A stretch of 64,000 nt of DNA from Isoetes taiwanensis (GCA_021234155.1 JAJEKV010000075.1:3939720-4003719); one strand, 5' to 3'; shown: positions 23,081 to 32,747, counted from the stretch's first letter. Notes: generated by a model from the sequence alone, not told the origin. Numbers and translations are program-made.

Positions 23081-24470
23081 TTAACAATCACTTATATTTA
23101 TATTAGAAAGATTCATATACGGATATATGACTTTGGGTAGCATGCATGACCCCAATTTATAGCATTCTTCTCTGCGCTTTCCCCACCTTCTCCGCCATCT
23201 ATCATGAAATGGAAGAAGTTTAAGTCTGCTCAAACTCCAATTCTTTGCCGAACATCGAATAGAGACCACTAAGCGCTCGGCTCTCGGACTTTTGAACAGC
23301 TGATTATCCTTATGAATGTTCAAGTCTATGACAACGGAATGAGTGCCATCATTGTCATCTTGTTCGACAGAATCGAGCGATACTTTCTTCCTTCCGCGGA
23401 CATTTAAGCCATCTCCTATACTTAAAAGTGACATCTGAGTTTGCTTCCGAATGCAATATCTGGAACCAAATCGTGTCTCAACTTATCCTCGCATTCATTA
23501 CACATTCAGCTCCATCGTTGAAGTCGAGCACTCCAACCTTCAAGAAATACACTATCTAAAAAACTATCTGTACCCATTTGTTGAATAAAACATCTTCAAG
23601 GTCTTCTTTACATTGTCGGCTCTTGAATATGGCAATGAACAGATCAATTCCTAAATTTATCTTCACATGCCCGCAGACTCCTCCCTTCTCCTTCAATGCC
23701 GTGAACATTTCCTGCGACAACTTACTCCGTGCTAATAAGATAGAAGTGGCACCTAGAGGCCTGCGATTATAAATCGATGTGGTGGGCAATGGAAGCTCGG
23801 TTAGCTTGGATCTTAGGTGGAGAGTATTCATACCTCGAACTACTATATACCCCTTTCTCGAGCTATCTTGGTGTGCCACCTTCGAACAACAAGCAGCCCA
23901 TATCTTGGTGAAAGCAATGGAAAACACTGCTTATCGAGTGTGAAGAGACAGTGTTTTCCACATCAGATATACACAAACCTGAGAGAATAGGAATGAACTG
24001 GATAAGTAACTGAACTAATTTGAATATGAATTGCATAGAATTACATACTCACAATTTGCTTCTAACCGTGGGAAAGTTAAATTAAACTTGCTTATTTTTC
24101 TTTTGCCATATCTGTTTGGAGTGTATACATGCCTTACTTGTACAAATATCTCTTTGCCTGATCGAAAAATCGACCACCAAAGCCTTCCAATGTGCGAAAC
24201 ATCATTTCTCCTGCATCTTTTTGACTTCGCCATTCACCTCGCATTGAGGTTGGAGTGTAACAAAGCTCCCGGTCGATACCACGCAAGCTTTCAAACTCAT
24301 TTCCGAAGCGTGATAGAGCTTATAGCCATCTAGTCACAGAATTCAAATCAGAATGTGGAGCGGAATCGAAATACTAGGAAAGGCTACGCAATTTTACCTT
24401 GATCGAAGTTTTTTCCGTGGTCGAAACTCCCTTTAAGCGGAGTTGAAGCGGTTCAAAGTGAACCGAAGCT
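23081..24470 (-). pseudogene. Unknown cluster gene in several pieces
   Basis: Not recognised. Pieces on the minus strand: 24290-24015 (the module also found at 1-270, with RHVYTPNRYGKRK), 23927-23556 (123 residues, with WAACCSKVAH, YNRRPLGATSILLARS and a C-terminal ending NKWVQIVF) and 23434-23081 (117 residues, basic, with SIGDGLNVRGRKK). Gaps between pieces could be introns. The 24 kb piece has a frameshift relative to the copy at 1-270. Transcription would start near the inverted repeat at 24750. Confidence 0.35.
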
Positions 24471-24779
24471 CCCTTGGCGCGGGCAATCGATCTTCGCGCA
24501 AACTCTGTTGTGGAAAACACCTGAGCGGGAATTGAGGGCGGGAGCTAACGGTTATAATTGCCACGTGTGTAATCTGACACCCAAAGCTAGAGGCACGGAT
24601 ATTACCGAAGCTACGTGCAGTCGACACCTGGAAAGGCGAAACCAAGGCTCGGTAAAAAAGTTCTGTACAAGCTCGGCTCCCCATTGGCCGCGAGTTTTTT
24701 GACGTGGCATCGAGTAAGGGCCCTTATTTGATCTCAAAAAAACTCTAATGGCTTTCACTTCTCACCTTTGTTCCATGTT

Positions 24780-25050
24780 TTCACCTTGCTTTCACTTCTT
24801 GGTCTTTGGTCTTCCTTGTTCCTTGCTACTTGATCTTGATGTTTGTTCTTCGCTACTTCATCTTGTTCCTTGCTCTTGATCTTGCTACTTGATCTTGTTC
24901 CTTGCTTTCTTGCTCCATGATCTTCCTTGTTTTTTGATCTTCTTGCTCCTTGATCTTCCCTGATCCTTACTTCTTGCTACTTGATCTTGATGCTTCTTGC
25001 TACTTGATCTTCGTGCTCCTTGTTCTTTGCTACTTGATCTTTGTGCTCTT
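24780..25050 (+). promoter_or_regulatory. Pyrimidine/TTG-rich tract before SLDQY gene copy C
   Basis: Repeats of cttgctacttgatcttg and related 10-15 bp phrases up to six bases before the chosen ATG. The same type of tract precedes copies A and B. Its constancy across diverged copies suggests a leader or promoter role. Confidence 0.5.
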
Positions 25051-25055
25051 TGCAA

Positions 25056-25646
25056 ATGATTGGACCGAATCCTCCCTGTGCCACTCCAGAAGGCCTGCAA
25101 GCATGCCCCAGACATTCTGTGCGGCCTGAAACTGATGAGCTATTTGACCATTTCTTGGAGTGGAGGTTGCACCACAGTCCCACCAAGGAGCTTGCAATGG
25201 AGTTGATCAACTTCATTCTGGAGCGATTTGATTGTGGTCATGAGCCACTGATGGAAATCAATCCATCTGAATGTTATAGGAGGCTTGCAATGAGGGGAAT
25301 TCTTGAACCCCCTCCTTATCTGGACGAGATGCTACAGCAGTTGAGGCCTCTTCTTCGTGCTGGTTATTTAGCACACTCTCTGGATCAATACATATCAGAG
25401 TTTATTCATGAAATTTCTAAGGGACAGATGTATGGCCTTATTAGGGCGTACTACAACGAGTACAACGGTTTTGTGGAGTTGGGTCCGCTCTTCTTCCGTG
25501 AGTATCATCATGTGGAATTACTTTTTCTAATGACTAGGTATCCCATATGGTGGGAAGAATCAGGCTGGGATACGCGTGAGCTCTGGGTTCCTAACCCAAA
25601 TGCGTGGGTTACCCCTCATGAGGGAAGGGAAGGGTTAGAAACCTAG
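25056..25646 (+). CDS. Unknown mobile-cluster protein (SLDQY family), copy C
   Basis: The only intact member here, 196 residues from the ATG at 25056, chosen because copies A and B also place ATG after TGCAA. Residues 1-35 are Pro/Cys-rich; 35-110 helical with LINFILERF, PLMEINPSE and EPPPYLDEML; then AHSLDQYISEF, GLIRAYYNEYNGFVELG, FFREYHHVELL and WDTRELW near the end. No Cys/His metal site, signal peptide or membrane helix. The fold is unknown. The acidic and aromatic composition and the steady association with transposase-like genes suggest an accessory protein of the element. It ends 130 bases before palindrome array 5, convergent with the H3-fusion gene. Confidence 0.6.
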   Translation: MIGPNPPCATPEGLQACPRHSVRPETDELFDHFLEWRLHHSPTKELAMELINFILERFDCGHEPLMEINPSECYRRLAMRGILEPPPYLDEMLQQLRPLLRAGYLAHSLDQYISEFIHEISKGQMYGLIRAYYNEYNGFVELGPLFFREYHHVELLFLMTRYPIWWEESGWDTRELWVPNPNAWVTPHEGREGLET

Positions 25647-25779
25647 GGGAAGGTTACTTTGACATACTGCCGTTACTTGCCGTTCTCTAAATGTTCTCTA
25701 ATATGTTAATATATTCTCTAACATGTTAATATGTTCCCTTTGATCTTGTGGTTCACCTTCTATGGAATGATTCAATTTA

Positions 25780-25920
25780 AGCCGCGGGCCACCCGCGGTC
25801 GCAAATTGCCTCGCCTCGGTAACTACGAGGAATTTCAAGCCACCGTGGCCACGGTGCGAAAATACCTGCCCTCACAAAGTAATTTATACCCATTTCGCAC
25901 CGTGGCAACGGTGCATTGTA
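25780..25920. repeat. Palindrome array 5
   Basis: Three units including gccaccgtggccacggtgcg and tcgcaccgtggcaacggtgc, the clearest palindromes of the family. It lies in the 360-base gap between the convergent 3' ends of SLDQY copy C (25646) and the H3-fusion gene (26007). Confidence 0.85.
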
Positions 25921-26006
25921 AGTATACATAGAGAATAGATACAATGAAAATACTTAGCAAGCAAACAAAATATACAACAAAGATCATTTCATTAATATCA
26001 AACACT

Positions 26007-27152
26007 TTACATGCCTCGGAAGTAATTTGTCAAGGCAACATCCTGCCTCATTATTGTTACTCTCTTGGAATGCACAGCACATTTCACACAGTCTTCGAAG
26101 AGCCTGACCATGTGATTCTCAACGGCCTCGTGCAGAGCATCAAGGGCATCTGCAGTGAATCGAGTCACCTCTTCTGGCATTGGAAAACGGTAACCAGCTT
26201 TCCGGTACCTTGCACCATCCCTCTTCATCTTATTGTATCTCTCTTGAACCACCTCCTTACATATTCTAGCCATTGTGAGCTTCGGAAGCACCCACTCCAC
26301 GTGGTTCTGGAAGTGGCGGATTTCCCGAATCCATCTTAACTTTTGCTTAAACGGCTGGCCCTTCTTATTCAGCTTAGGAGGGCCTTTACAGAGAACCTGT
26401 TTCTTCTGCAGCTGCTTAGGCTTAGTCTTCCTCTTATGTCTACTGGATTCCCCGACCTCTAAAGTCTGCTCAACAACAGGAACCACTACTGCATCTGGTA
26501 CTACGGTTTCAGGTACAACCGTCACAGGTACTGCAGTTGCCTCTTGTAGAACGATATTTTCTTCGATTTGAGCTGTCAGAGGGACCTGGATAGGGACACC
26601 CTGATACATAACATTCAGGGGTTCAAATACATTCTGAACAGCAATAGGAACGTTCTGGACAGGCATATCCTCATTCTGAACCGCAACAGGAACATTCTGG
26701 ACATGCACATCCTGATGGTCATCCTCTTGGGGCTTAGCATTCTCATTGTCGGCTCCAAGCAAGTCTGGCCCCTGGTTTATCTCCACCAATCCAACTTCCG
26801 GCACTCTACGAGGAAGTCCGGTGATGTAATCTATCTCATTGGCCAGTACAGAGAATGTGTTAGGAGTTGGCGTCAAAGAAGCCATCAACCTGAGCCACAC
26901 GACGAAGGAATGGAGTGCCTCAAGCAAGTTGTCAGCTCCCATCGAAGGAACAGGCAACTGCGTGTCTGGTGCAACTACCACATCGACGTTAATGCCGATG
27001 CAATCATCAGGCACAGGAACTCCATGACAGATAGCTGTCTGCACAAAGGTTCCTTCTCCGACTAAATGGCCAGAAGAGAACAGGTAAACACGCCTTGGCT
27101 CCGAAGGTATGTCTCTAAAAATCTCCTCTGCGTCATTGGCAACATTCTCGAA
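26007..27152 (-). CDS. Transposon-type protein fused to a histone H3/CenH3-like fold
   Basis: Open for 381 residues with no in-frame ATG near its start; a TAG at 27153-27155 precedes it, so an upstream exon or a nonsense change is likely. Numbered from the GTG at 27044: residues 5-60 carry CHGVPVPDDCIGINVDVV, LPVPS and F-V-V-W, like the DUF8039-type domain of plant CACTA transposon proteins. 110-145 has V-Q-N-V-P repeats, 160-195 is Val/Pro/Glu-rich and 200-235 is basic, like an H3 tail. 238-345 aligns with histone H3: REIRHFQ (alphaN), an alpha1 segment, TADALDALHEA with HMVRLFEDC (alpha2), AVHSKRVTIM (loop 2) and RQDVALTNYFRG (alpha3). T-A-x-A-L-x-A-L and M-R-x-D recall CenH3. Loop 1 is about 20 residues longer than in CenH3. 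Palindrome arrays flank the gene. Confidence 0.8.
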   Translation of the reverse strand, partial: FENVANDAEEIFRDIPSEPRRVYLFSSGHLVGEGTFVQTAICHGVPVPDDCIGINVDVVVAPDTQLPVPSMGADNLLEALHSFVVWLRLMASLTPTPNTFSVLANEIDYITGLPRRVPEVGLVEINQGPDLLGADNENAKPQEDDHQDVHVQNVPVAVQNEDMPVQNVPIAVQNVFEPLNVMYQGVPIQVPLTAQIEENIVLQEATAVPVTVVPETVVPDAVVVPVVEQTLEVGESSRHKRKTKPKQLQKKQVLCKGPPKLNKKGQPFKQKLRWIREIRHFQNHVEWVLPKLTMARICKEVVQERYNKMKRDGARYRKAGYRFPMPEEVTRFTADALDALHEAVENHMVRLFEDCVKCAVHSKRVTIMRQDVALTNYFRGM

Positions 27153-27469
27153 CTACGGCGTCCGGACACCTTTGATGGATGTTTTAAACGGAAGACGGTG
27201 CTCTGCTCGATTGTTAGAAGCACCGACATAGTTAGTGGCGCCCCCTCGCTGTCTTCACCATGATGTGTGCGCCGGGCGGCGCCTCTCTCTTCGTTCTTTG
27301 GTTGTTGGGATTGTTAGATCCGCATTACCGCTATTCTCGCGCCATTGTCTCTCGAATCGTAATGCAACAAATGAGTGGACAAGATTGATAAATATGCAAT
27401 GTAATGACTTAGAACAAATATCAAAAGCGGACAACATCGATAACAAAGATAATTATATAAAGAGTACCG

Positions 27470-27655
27470 CTGCTACCGTGCGAAAAACGGCAAAAAGATA
27501 GCCACGGAAAACAAATGCTTTCGCACCGTGGGCCACGGTCGCGAATAGCGCTTAATCTATAACTAATTCCCAACTTCATTTTCGCGGGCCGCGGTGCGAA
27601 ATACTTGTCATTCATCAATTGAATACCAACTAAGTTTAGCACCGCGCCCACGCCG
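27470..27655. repeat. Palindrome array 6
   Basis: Two to three units, including tcgcaccgtgggccacggtcgcg and cgcgggccgcggtgcgaaat, between the 5' side of the H3-fusion gene and the 3' end of transposase-like copy 2. Confidence 0.8.
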
Positions 27656-27962
27656 CCAACCTAACATATTTGAAACATTATAGTTGCACATCATGGTCTA
27701 TAGTTATACATTAATATGAATTTGTTCATATAATTGATTCCCCAGAAGTATATCTTCTACCCTGTCTGATCCTTGTGGATCGCCACTGCCTTAACTTGTC
27801 TGCTGCACTAGAGCTACACCATATCTCGTTTTTTTTTTCCCCGCTCAACTTTTCTCCTCAATATTCTAGCCAACGCCGTGTGTCTTGTTTAGCTTTATCT
27901 TTTTTTCTCTAGCTTGCGCGATAATCCTTCTATAGAACCATTGGCACATCTGTTGCAATGAG

Positions 27963-30900
27963 TTACCACACGAACCTCAATGTTGTGTGAACCTGAAAAA
28001 AAGTATTCTTGGCTTGCTTATGTGACTTCTCCATTCCCTGCGTATTCCATATTCCTAAGCTCCCGTACTCTTTGGCAAACCATAAGCCATGGGCGTGAAG
28101 TATATGAATGTAATGTGTGACATTGCATTCTCCCCATGCTTGTATAAACGACTTCGTGAATTCAGTTACTGCTACTTTGAATTCATCTAACTTTCCACCC
28201 ACCATTTTCTTCTCTGCCATCAAAGTTACCAGACTGCTCAGATTCTGCCACGCTTTAATTTTCTTTAGTTTTGCCCTCCCACGTGAAGTACGGTCCTTAT
28301 ACCCCTCCCACTTTCCAGTTGGCAATGATCCATTCTTACGTAATTTAGTACAAGGCAGAAATCTTTTCGCTTTCACCCCACCCATGGATGGTTTACAAGG
28401 AACCTTGCCTCCCTTCTTAGGATCTTGCAAGATTTTATAGTCACCACCAAAGATCAGAAAGCACGTTCTCAACATCTTTCATACACTTTTCTCTGGTTGA
28501 TTGTGGAGACTTATTCCAAGCAAAAAGAATGCTCATGTACACCATCTTATCCACTATTCTTAGAAAGGCATGGAGAGTGCAAATATGTACTCTCTTCACA
28601 GGAATTGCAAGTATGGGGATCAAAGTTTTGTCCTCCTTCTCACGCGTTGGTTCAGCATCCTGGTCACATTCGAGAGTACTCATTCCCTTCCCCTTATCAT
28701 CTACCCTAGCATACAAACAATTTAAGGACATGCGTGGGTAGTCTTACCGTAACCATGTTTCATGTTATACATGCACTTGATGGTCTTTAGATCAGCAGAC
28801 CAAATGCTATTCAACCTCGTAATCTCCTACAAAATGGTAGCCGGGAACCCCAAGCTTCTCTCCACTCCATGAGCAGCAATAATAGTAGGAATAGGTGTCT
28901 GCTGAAAGACCCAATTAGAAGAACACCATGATTTTCTTCCCAGAAAAAATATCCCTATCCACCAAATATGGTCCTCTGATTGAACAGAGAACTTCCCTTC
29001 CTCATTATCAGAATTTGACAACGCCCTGTTCATTAATGTCAAAGAAACCCTCTCATATTTCTCACCTTTGATCAGTTCCATCTCATCCAACTTTATAGCA
29101 ATTTGGAGTTTCCCTCCACATTCTTCCACTTTCATATCATAGAAGCGAACTAACAGAAGAAGCATTTTAGAGAGATCCATCCAACAATTATTCTTCTCAT
29201 TAAGAACAAATAGATCATTTCCGGAGCCACCCTTCTTCTTACTTTTCCCAGTGATTAGTGATCCCAAGTGCACGGATGTGGTGATCTGGTACATCTCTCC
29301 CAAATGTTCGATGTACTTCGCATTCCTCTTTGTTCCTTGCTTTGCTCGACATAACCGAAGTCTTGGCAGTATGGTCTTCGTAATACCCTGTTGCTTGATA
29401 CCATCCTGCAAACATCTAAAGAGAGCAATGTAAGCTTGTCGACTGATACCCACATTGTCACATAATTCTTGCATGTTGGGCAAAAGTATGCTGGTGGGTA
29501 TCAAATAAACGCCATGATCAAAAGACACCAAAGACCCAAAGACTTTCCAGCACTTTTTTTTTTTTTGTTTTTCATAATCGGCCATGCAATTCGATCATAC
29601 ATGCAAAATTTCAGGGCCTAATTTGGGATATTGAGTAAGCAATTAGAGAAAACCCATTTCTGCAAAGAATTTTGGTAAAAAGCAAACAAAATTTCTTAAT
29701 TCAGCCCAAATTAAGCTAAATTAGATGGGGCTTTTCAGATTTTCATAATCGGCCATGCACCCATATCCTACGTGCAAAATTTCAGAACCTAATTTGGGAT
29801 ATTGTGTGAGCAATTAGAGAAAAACCATTGCTGCAGCAGTTTTGGTACAGTGAAAAATTTTTTAATTCAGCCCAAATTAAGCTAAATCAGCTGGGGCTTT
29901 TTAGATTTTCATAATCGGCCATGCACCCATATCCTACATGCAAAATTTCAGAACCTAATTTGGGATATTGAGTGAAAAATTAAAGAAAAACCATTCTTGA
30001 AACAGGTTTTTTGTAAAACAGTGAGAAATCTCTTAAGTCAGCCCAATTTAAGCAAAATTAGATGGGGCTTTTAGGCTGAATATGGTCGAAATGACAATCC
30101 TACCTTGGTGGATAAGTTTTATGAAAAGATATGATGGATTGAGCAACTAATTGAAGATTCACATGCCAATTTGGAGTTTGGGTCATTTCTGCACACTAAT
30201 CAGACTCCAATCTAATGAAATCGATGCTAATCTGTTGAAAAATTCAAGCAATGTGGAACGATTCTTGGCTGAAGAATCATGAAGGGTGTAAAAAAACGAA
30301 CCCACGAGCACCCACCAGCACCCAAAAAAAAGCAGGAAGCAGGGGTGCTAAAAGCATGCGTCCGGACGCGTGCTTTTGCACCCCACCAGCATACTTTTGC
30401 CCTGCTATCAGCACTTTGACACTTTCCCAATTCAGTAAGCACCTGTTCAACAACAGCTTTTCTTAAATGGTTAGCTCCAGGAAGCTTCAACATATCTATA
30501 ACATCATAATTAGTTACAAGCTTTTTCAACAAACTAGCCATATTACAAGGTTTTCTCTTCTTCTTTTCAGCCATAGTAGGATCCATCAGATTTTTAATAG
30601 CGTGGATTCTTCTTCTAGAGCCCCCACCACTAGGGGCAAGTATACTTAGGGCCTTCAGTTCTTTTTTTCTCTCCCTCATGCCCAGTGGTGTCTTTTTCAG
30701 TCTTTTTGCAGTTTGTCATTGTCCTCAGAGCATCTCTTCAATCCTTGTTTAAGTGACTCCACCTCCATAAGCAACCTTTGATTGGAAGCTTGCAGTTCTT
30801 CTGTATTCTTAGACCCGTTGGTTAAGAAATAGTTACAATTGTTGGAGGTAATTACAATTGTGCTACCATATTGCAATGCACTCCACACAATTGATTGTAC

Positions 30901-31300
30901 ATTGTTCTCAAATGCACATCGAATTACTTGAAATATTATTGCAATAGCCAAGCGCACCTTGATTACCCTTACGGGCAAAATGAATAAGCCCATGGAGAAT
31001 GAAATTCGTGCTGTCTTACGGTGATCGGATCGATGGGATACAGCTTCCCCACGCCCCGAGAGATCAATATTCATTGCACCGAAGCTCGAAGAGCATTCTC
31101 ATCGACTGTTCCTTCCGATTATATTGATTTTTGTAGGGCAAAAGCGGTTCTTGGCACCTCCACACCAAATTGGCCTTTCAATTTTACGTATTCAAAAAGA
31201 ATTACTCATTGTCATTGCCCGAAATTAATAGAACAAGTTACCTCCGCCATAGATCGAATTCAGAGTCGCTATGATCGCTTTCCGAAGCTCCACAAACCGT
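27963..31300 (-). pseudogene. Transposase-like gene, copy 2
   Basis: Same order as copy 1 (11774-14220), with longer open pieces. About 31190: a homologue of the VPKECLPYRNKF start, decayed. 30830-30697: a coiled coil (EELQASNQRLLMEVESLKQG). 30679-30410: a basic segment with MDPTMAEKKKRKP and a helical part. 29490-28827: ELCDNVGISRQAYIALFRCL, then a lysine-rich part, then KVEECGGKLQIAIKLDEMEL and VQSEDHIWWIGIFF. 28731-28441: HICTLHAFLRIVDKMVYM. 28475-27963: FTKSFIQAWGECNVTHYIHI, FAKEYGSLGIWNTQGMEKSH. The last block holds an invariant Glu in both copies, a candidate for the final acid of a DDE site (inference). An intron with tandem repeats separates 30410 from 29490. Small frameshifts suggest decay. 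Confidence 0.55.
29620..30070. repeat. About 170-bp tandem repeat in a probable intron
   Basis: The phrases ttttcataatcggccatgca, tgcaaaatttcag and cctaatttgggatattg recur three to four times, ending with copies of attaagctaaat and tggggctttt. The repeat interrupts transposase-like copy 2 between two coding pieces. Confidence 0.85.
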
Positions 31301-31659
31301 GACGAAATTGATGCAATTCTTCGCCAAAAATACGAAGGAAAACTAGAGAATTCCTTCGGTTTGGGCGCAGGATTGACATCAAAACTAAATTGAAATGCCC
31401 TCCAAAGCTTTGGCCCAATTGAGGCATTCTTGAGGTGTCATTCCGGCTACTCCTTGTAGCTTCGGTTGATGGGAAGGTGGGGGAGGAGGGAGTTTAGGCG
31501 TAATGAGTAAAACAACAAGTAATAATGACGTTTACCAGGTTCCGGTTGCTCGGTATCGAGGTTCTGTTAAGGTTCGTGGGGGCTTTTTGCCCATACCTGC
31601 AGGTTCGGGTACCAACTAAAATCCAAATTTGGGAAGGGCTTACAAGGGCGTTAATAGAC

Positions 31660-32090
31660 TCCACCAAACCTCTAATGCCATGGCCACATTAAACCATATT
31701 GGTTAATGTGACCACTTTAGCCCATGGCCACATTAAAATCAAAGTATTAATGGCTTTTCCTTTATAGTGTCCATGATCTAAAGTGTTACTATGATAAAAA
31801 AATGTGGTATTCAATGGTTGGCACATGGCCACAGTAACCCATGGCCACATTAACCCATGGCCACATTAACCATTGTCCACATTAACCCATGGCCACATTA
31901 AACCATGGCCACTGAAAGCCATGGCCACATTAACCATTATGGTTTAATGTGGCCACTTTAACCCATGGCCACATTAACCCATGGCCACTGAAAGCCATGG
32001 CCATATTAAACCATTATGGTTAATGTGACCACTTTAGCCCATGGCCACATTAACCCAAAGTATTAGCCCATGGTCACTTTAGTCAAAATT
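31660..32090. repeat. Hairpin minisatellite with TGGCCAC core
   Basis: More than ten short units built from catggccacattaaccc and its near reverse complement ggtttaatgtggccac. Because both orientations alternate, several perfect hairpins of 14-16 bp can form (for example around 31920-31965). It begins next to the 3' end of the gene at 32149, echoing the position of the other palindrome arrays. Confidence 0.9.
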
Positions 32091-32148
32091 CAATTCAATA
32101 GTAATGTAATATAATATATTTCAAAGGTAATACAAGGCTAATGGTAAT

Positions 32149-32747
32149 TCAATCTGAAACAATTTCAGTGGCTGTCTGCATGGCCTCTGCCTGGACACTC
32201 TCGACGGTAACATCAGGCACAGATATGGATTCCCACCACAACATGTGGTCGAGGACTTCACAAAGACTTGCATCCCATCCCTGCATCACATCTTTGATGA
32301 GGCGCTTCTTCTCCAACTTGCGTGTCTCATACAGTTTAACAAAATAGGGCTTCAGGGTGTTGCCCTGCCACAGGAAGTCCAAGGCCAGCAATTTCTTCAA
32401 TGCCTTCGCCTGGATAATGCGCATTTTCAATTCAGCTATCATTGCTCCGTCTGTCGGCCTATCATTGTCATCTATGTAATGCCGGGGCTGGTTCAATTTG
32501 ATCTCACCTTTCTCCACTCTCTCTGTATAAATAAAACGTGTAGCTACAATCGTATCACAACAACAAATAAACAATTCATATGAAGGAAAACAAGCAGATG
32601 CTCACTTGTAAATGTGTGGATGCTGTTATCCTCAGCAAGAAGTGTTCCAACGTCCTCCTGAAGCTCATTCAAGTGCACTACAACATCTTCAATAGTGTGA
32701 ACATTGTAGAGACTGCCCTCAGCAAGCTGTTGCCTGGTCCTCACCAT
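32149..32747 (-). CDS. Unknown two-exon protein, 171 residues
   Basis: Exon 1 is 32747-32606, starting MVRTRQQLAEGS. The intron has canonical ends (GTGAGC and TATACAG), and exon 2 is 32522-32149. The spliced frame is exactly 172 codons with stop, which supports the model. Exon 1 is acidic with NELQEDVGTLLAEDNS. Exon 2 is charged and helical, with KRVEKGEIKL at the junction, IIQAKALKKLLALDFLWQG and a Trp pair (HMLWWES). No domain recognised. The first residues faintly recall an H3 start (M-x-RT-x-Q), but nothing else does. It may be part of the neighbouring mobile cluster or a small separate element, because TGGCCACATTAACC motifs lie on both sides. Confidence 0.55.

Larger units (their letters stand above)
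11316..24750. mobile_element. Candidate 13.4 kb multi-gene transposon bounded by 31-bp inverted repeats
   Basis: The left end reads CATTAGAGTTTTTTTGAG then GTCAAATAAGGGCC. The right end carries the reverse complement with one mismatch in about 31 bases. Flanking bases are similar but not identical (ctttcagctt on the left, ctttcactt on the right), compatible with a decayed 9-10 bp target duplication. Inside are a transposase-like gene (plus), SLDQY copy B, a transposase-associated domain, an H3-fusion gene and two unknown genes (all minus), plus three palindrome arrays. The repeats could instead be a shared promoter sequence, because both point towards the start of a gene. Confidence 0.45.

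Noticed and set aside
26007-27152. Ordinary host CenH3 or H3 gene
   Set aside because: The H3-like part is preceded in the same frame by a long non-histone region shared with another copy, has a longer loop 1, and lies inside a repeated mobile cluster.
11090-31300. Endogenised giant-virus region (several unknown genes, intergenic hairpins, histone)
   Set aside because: Considered because large DNA viruses carry histones and hairpin 3' ends. But the genes contain spliceosomal introns, the accompanying domains recall plant transposons, no virus core gene was seen, and the genes occur as repeated, inverted modules.
32149-32747. H3-derived start (MVRTRQQ) in the two-exon gene
   Set aside because: Only three or four residues match and no other part resembles a histone.
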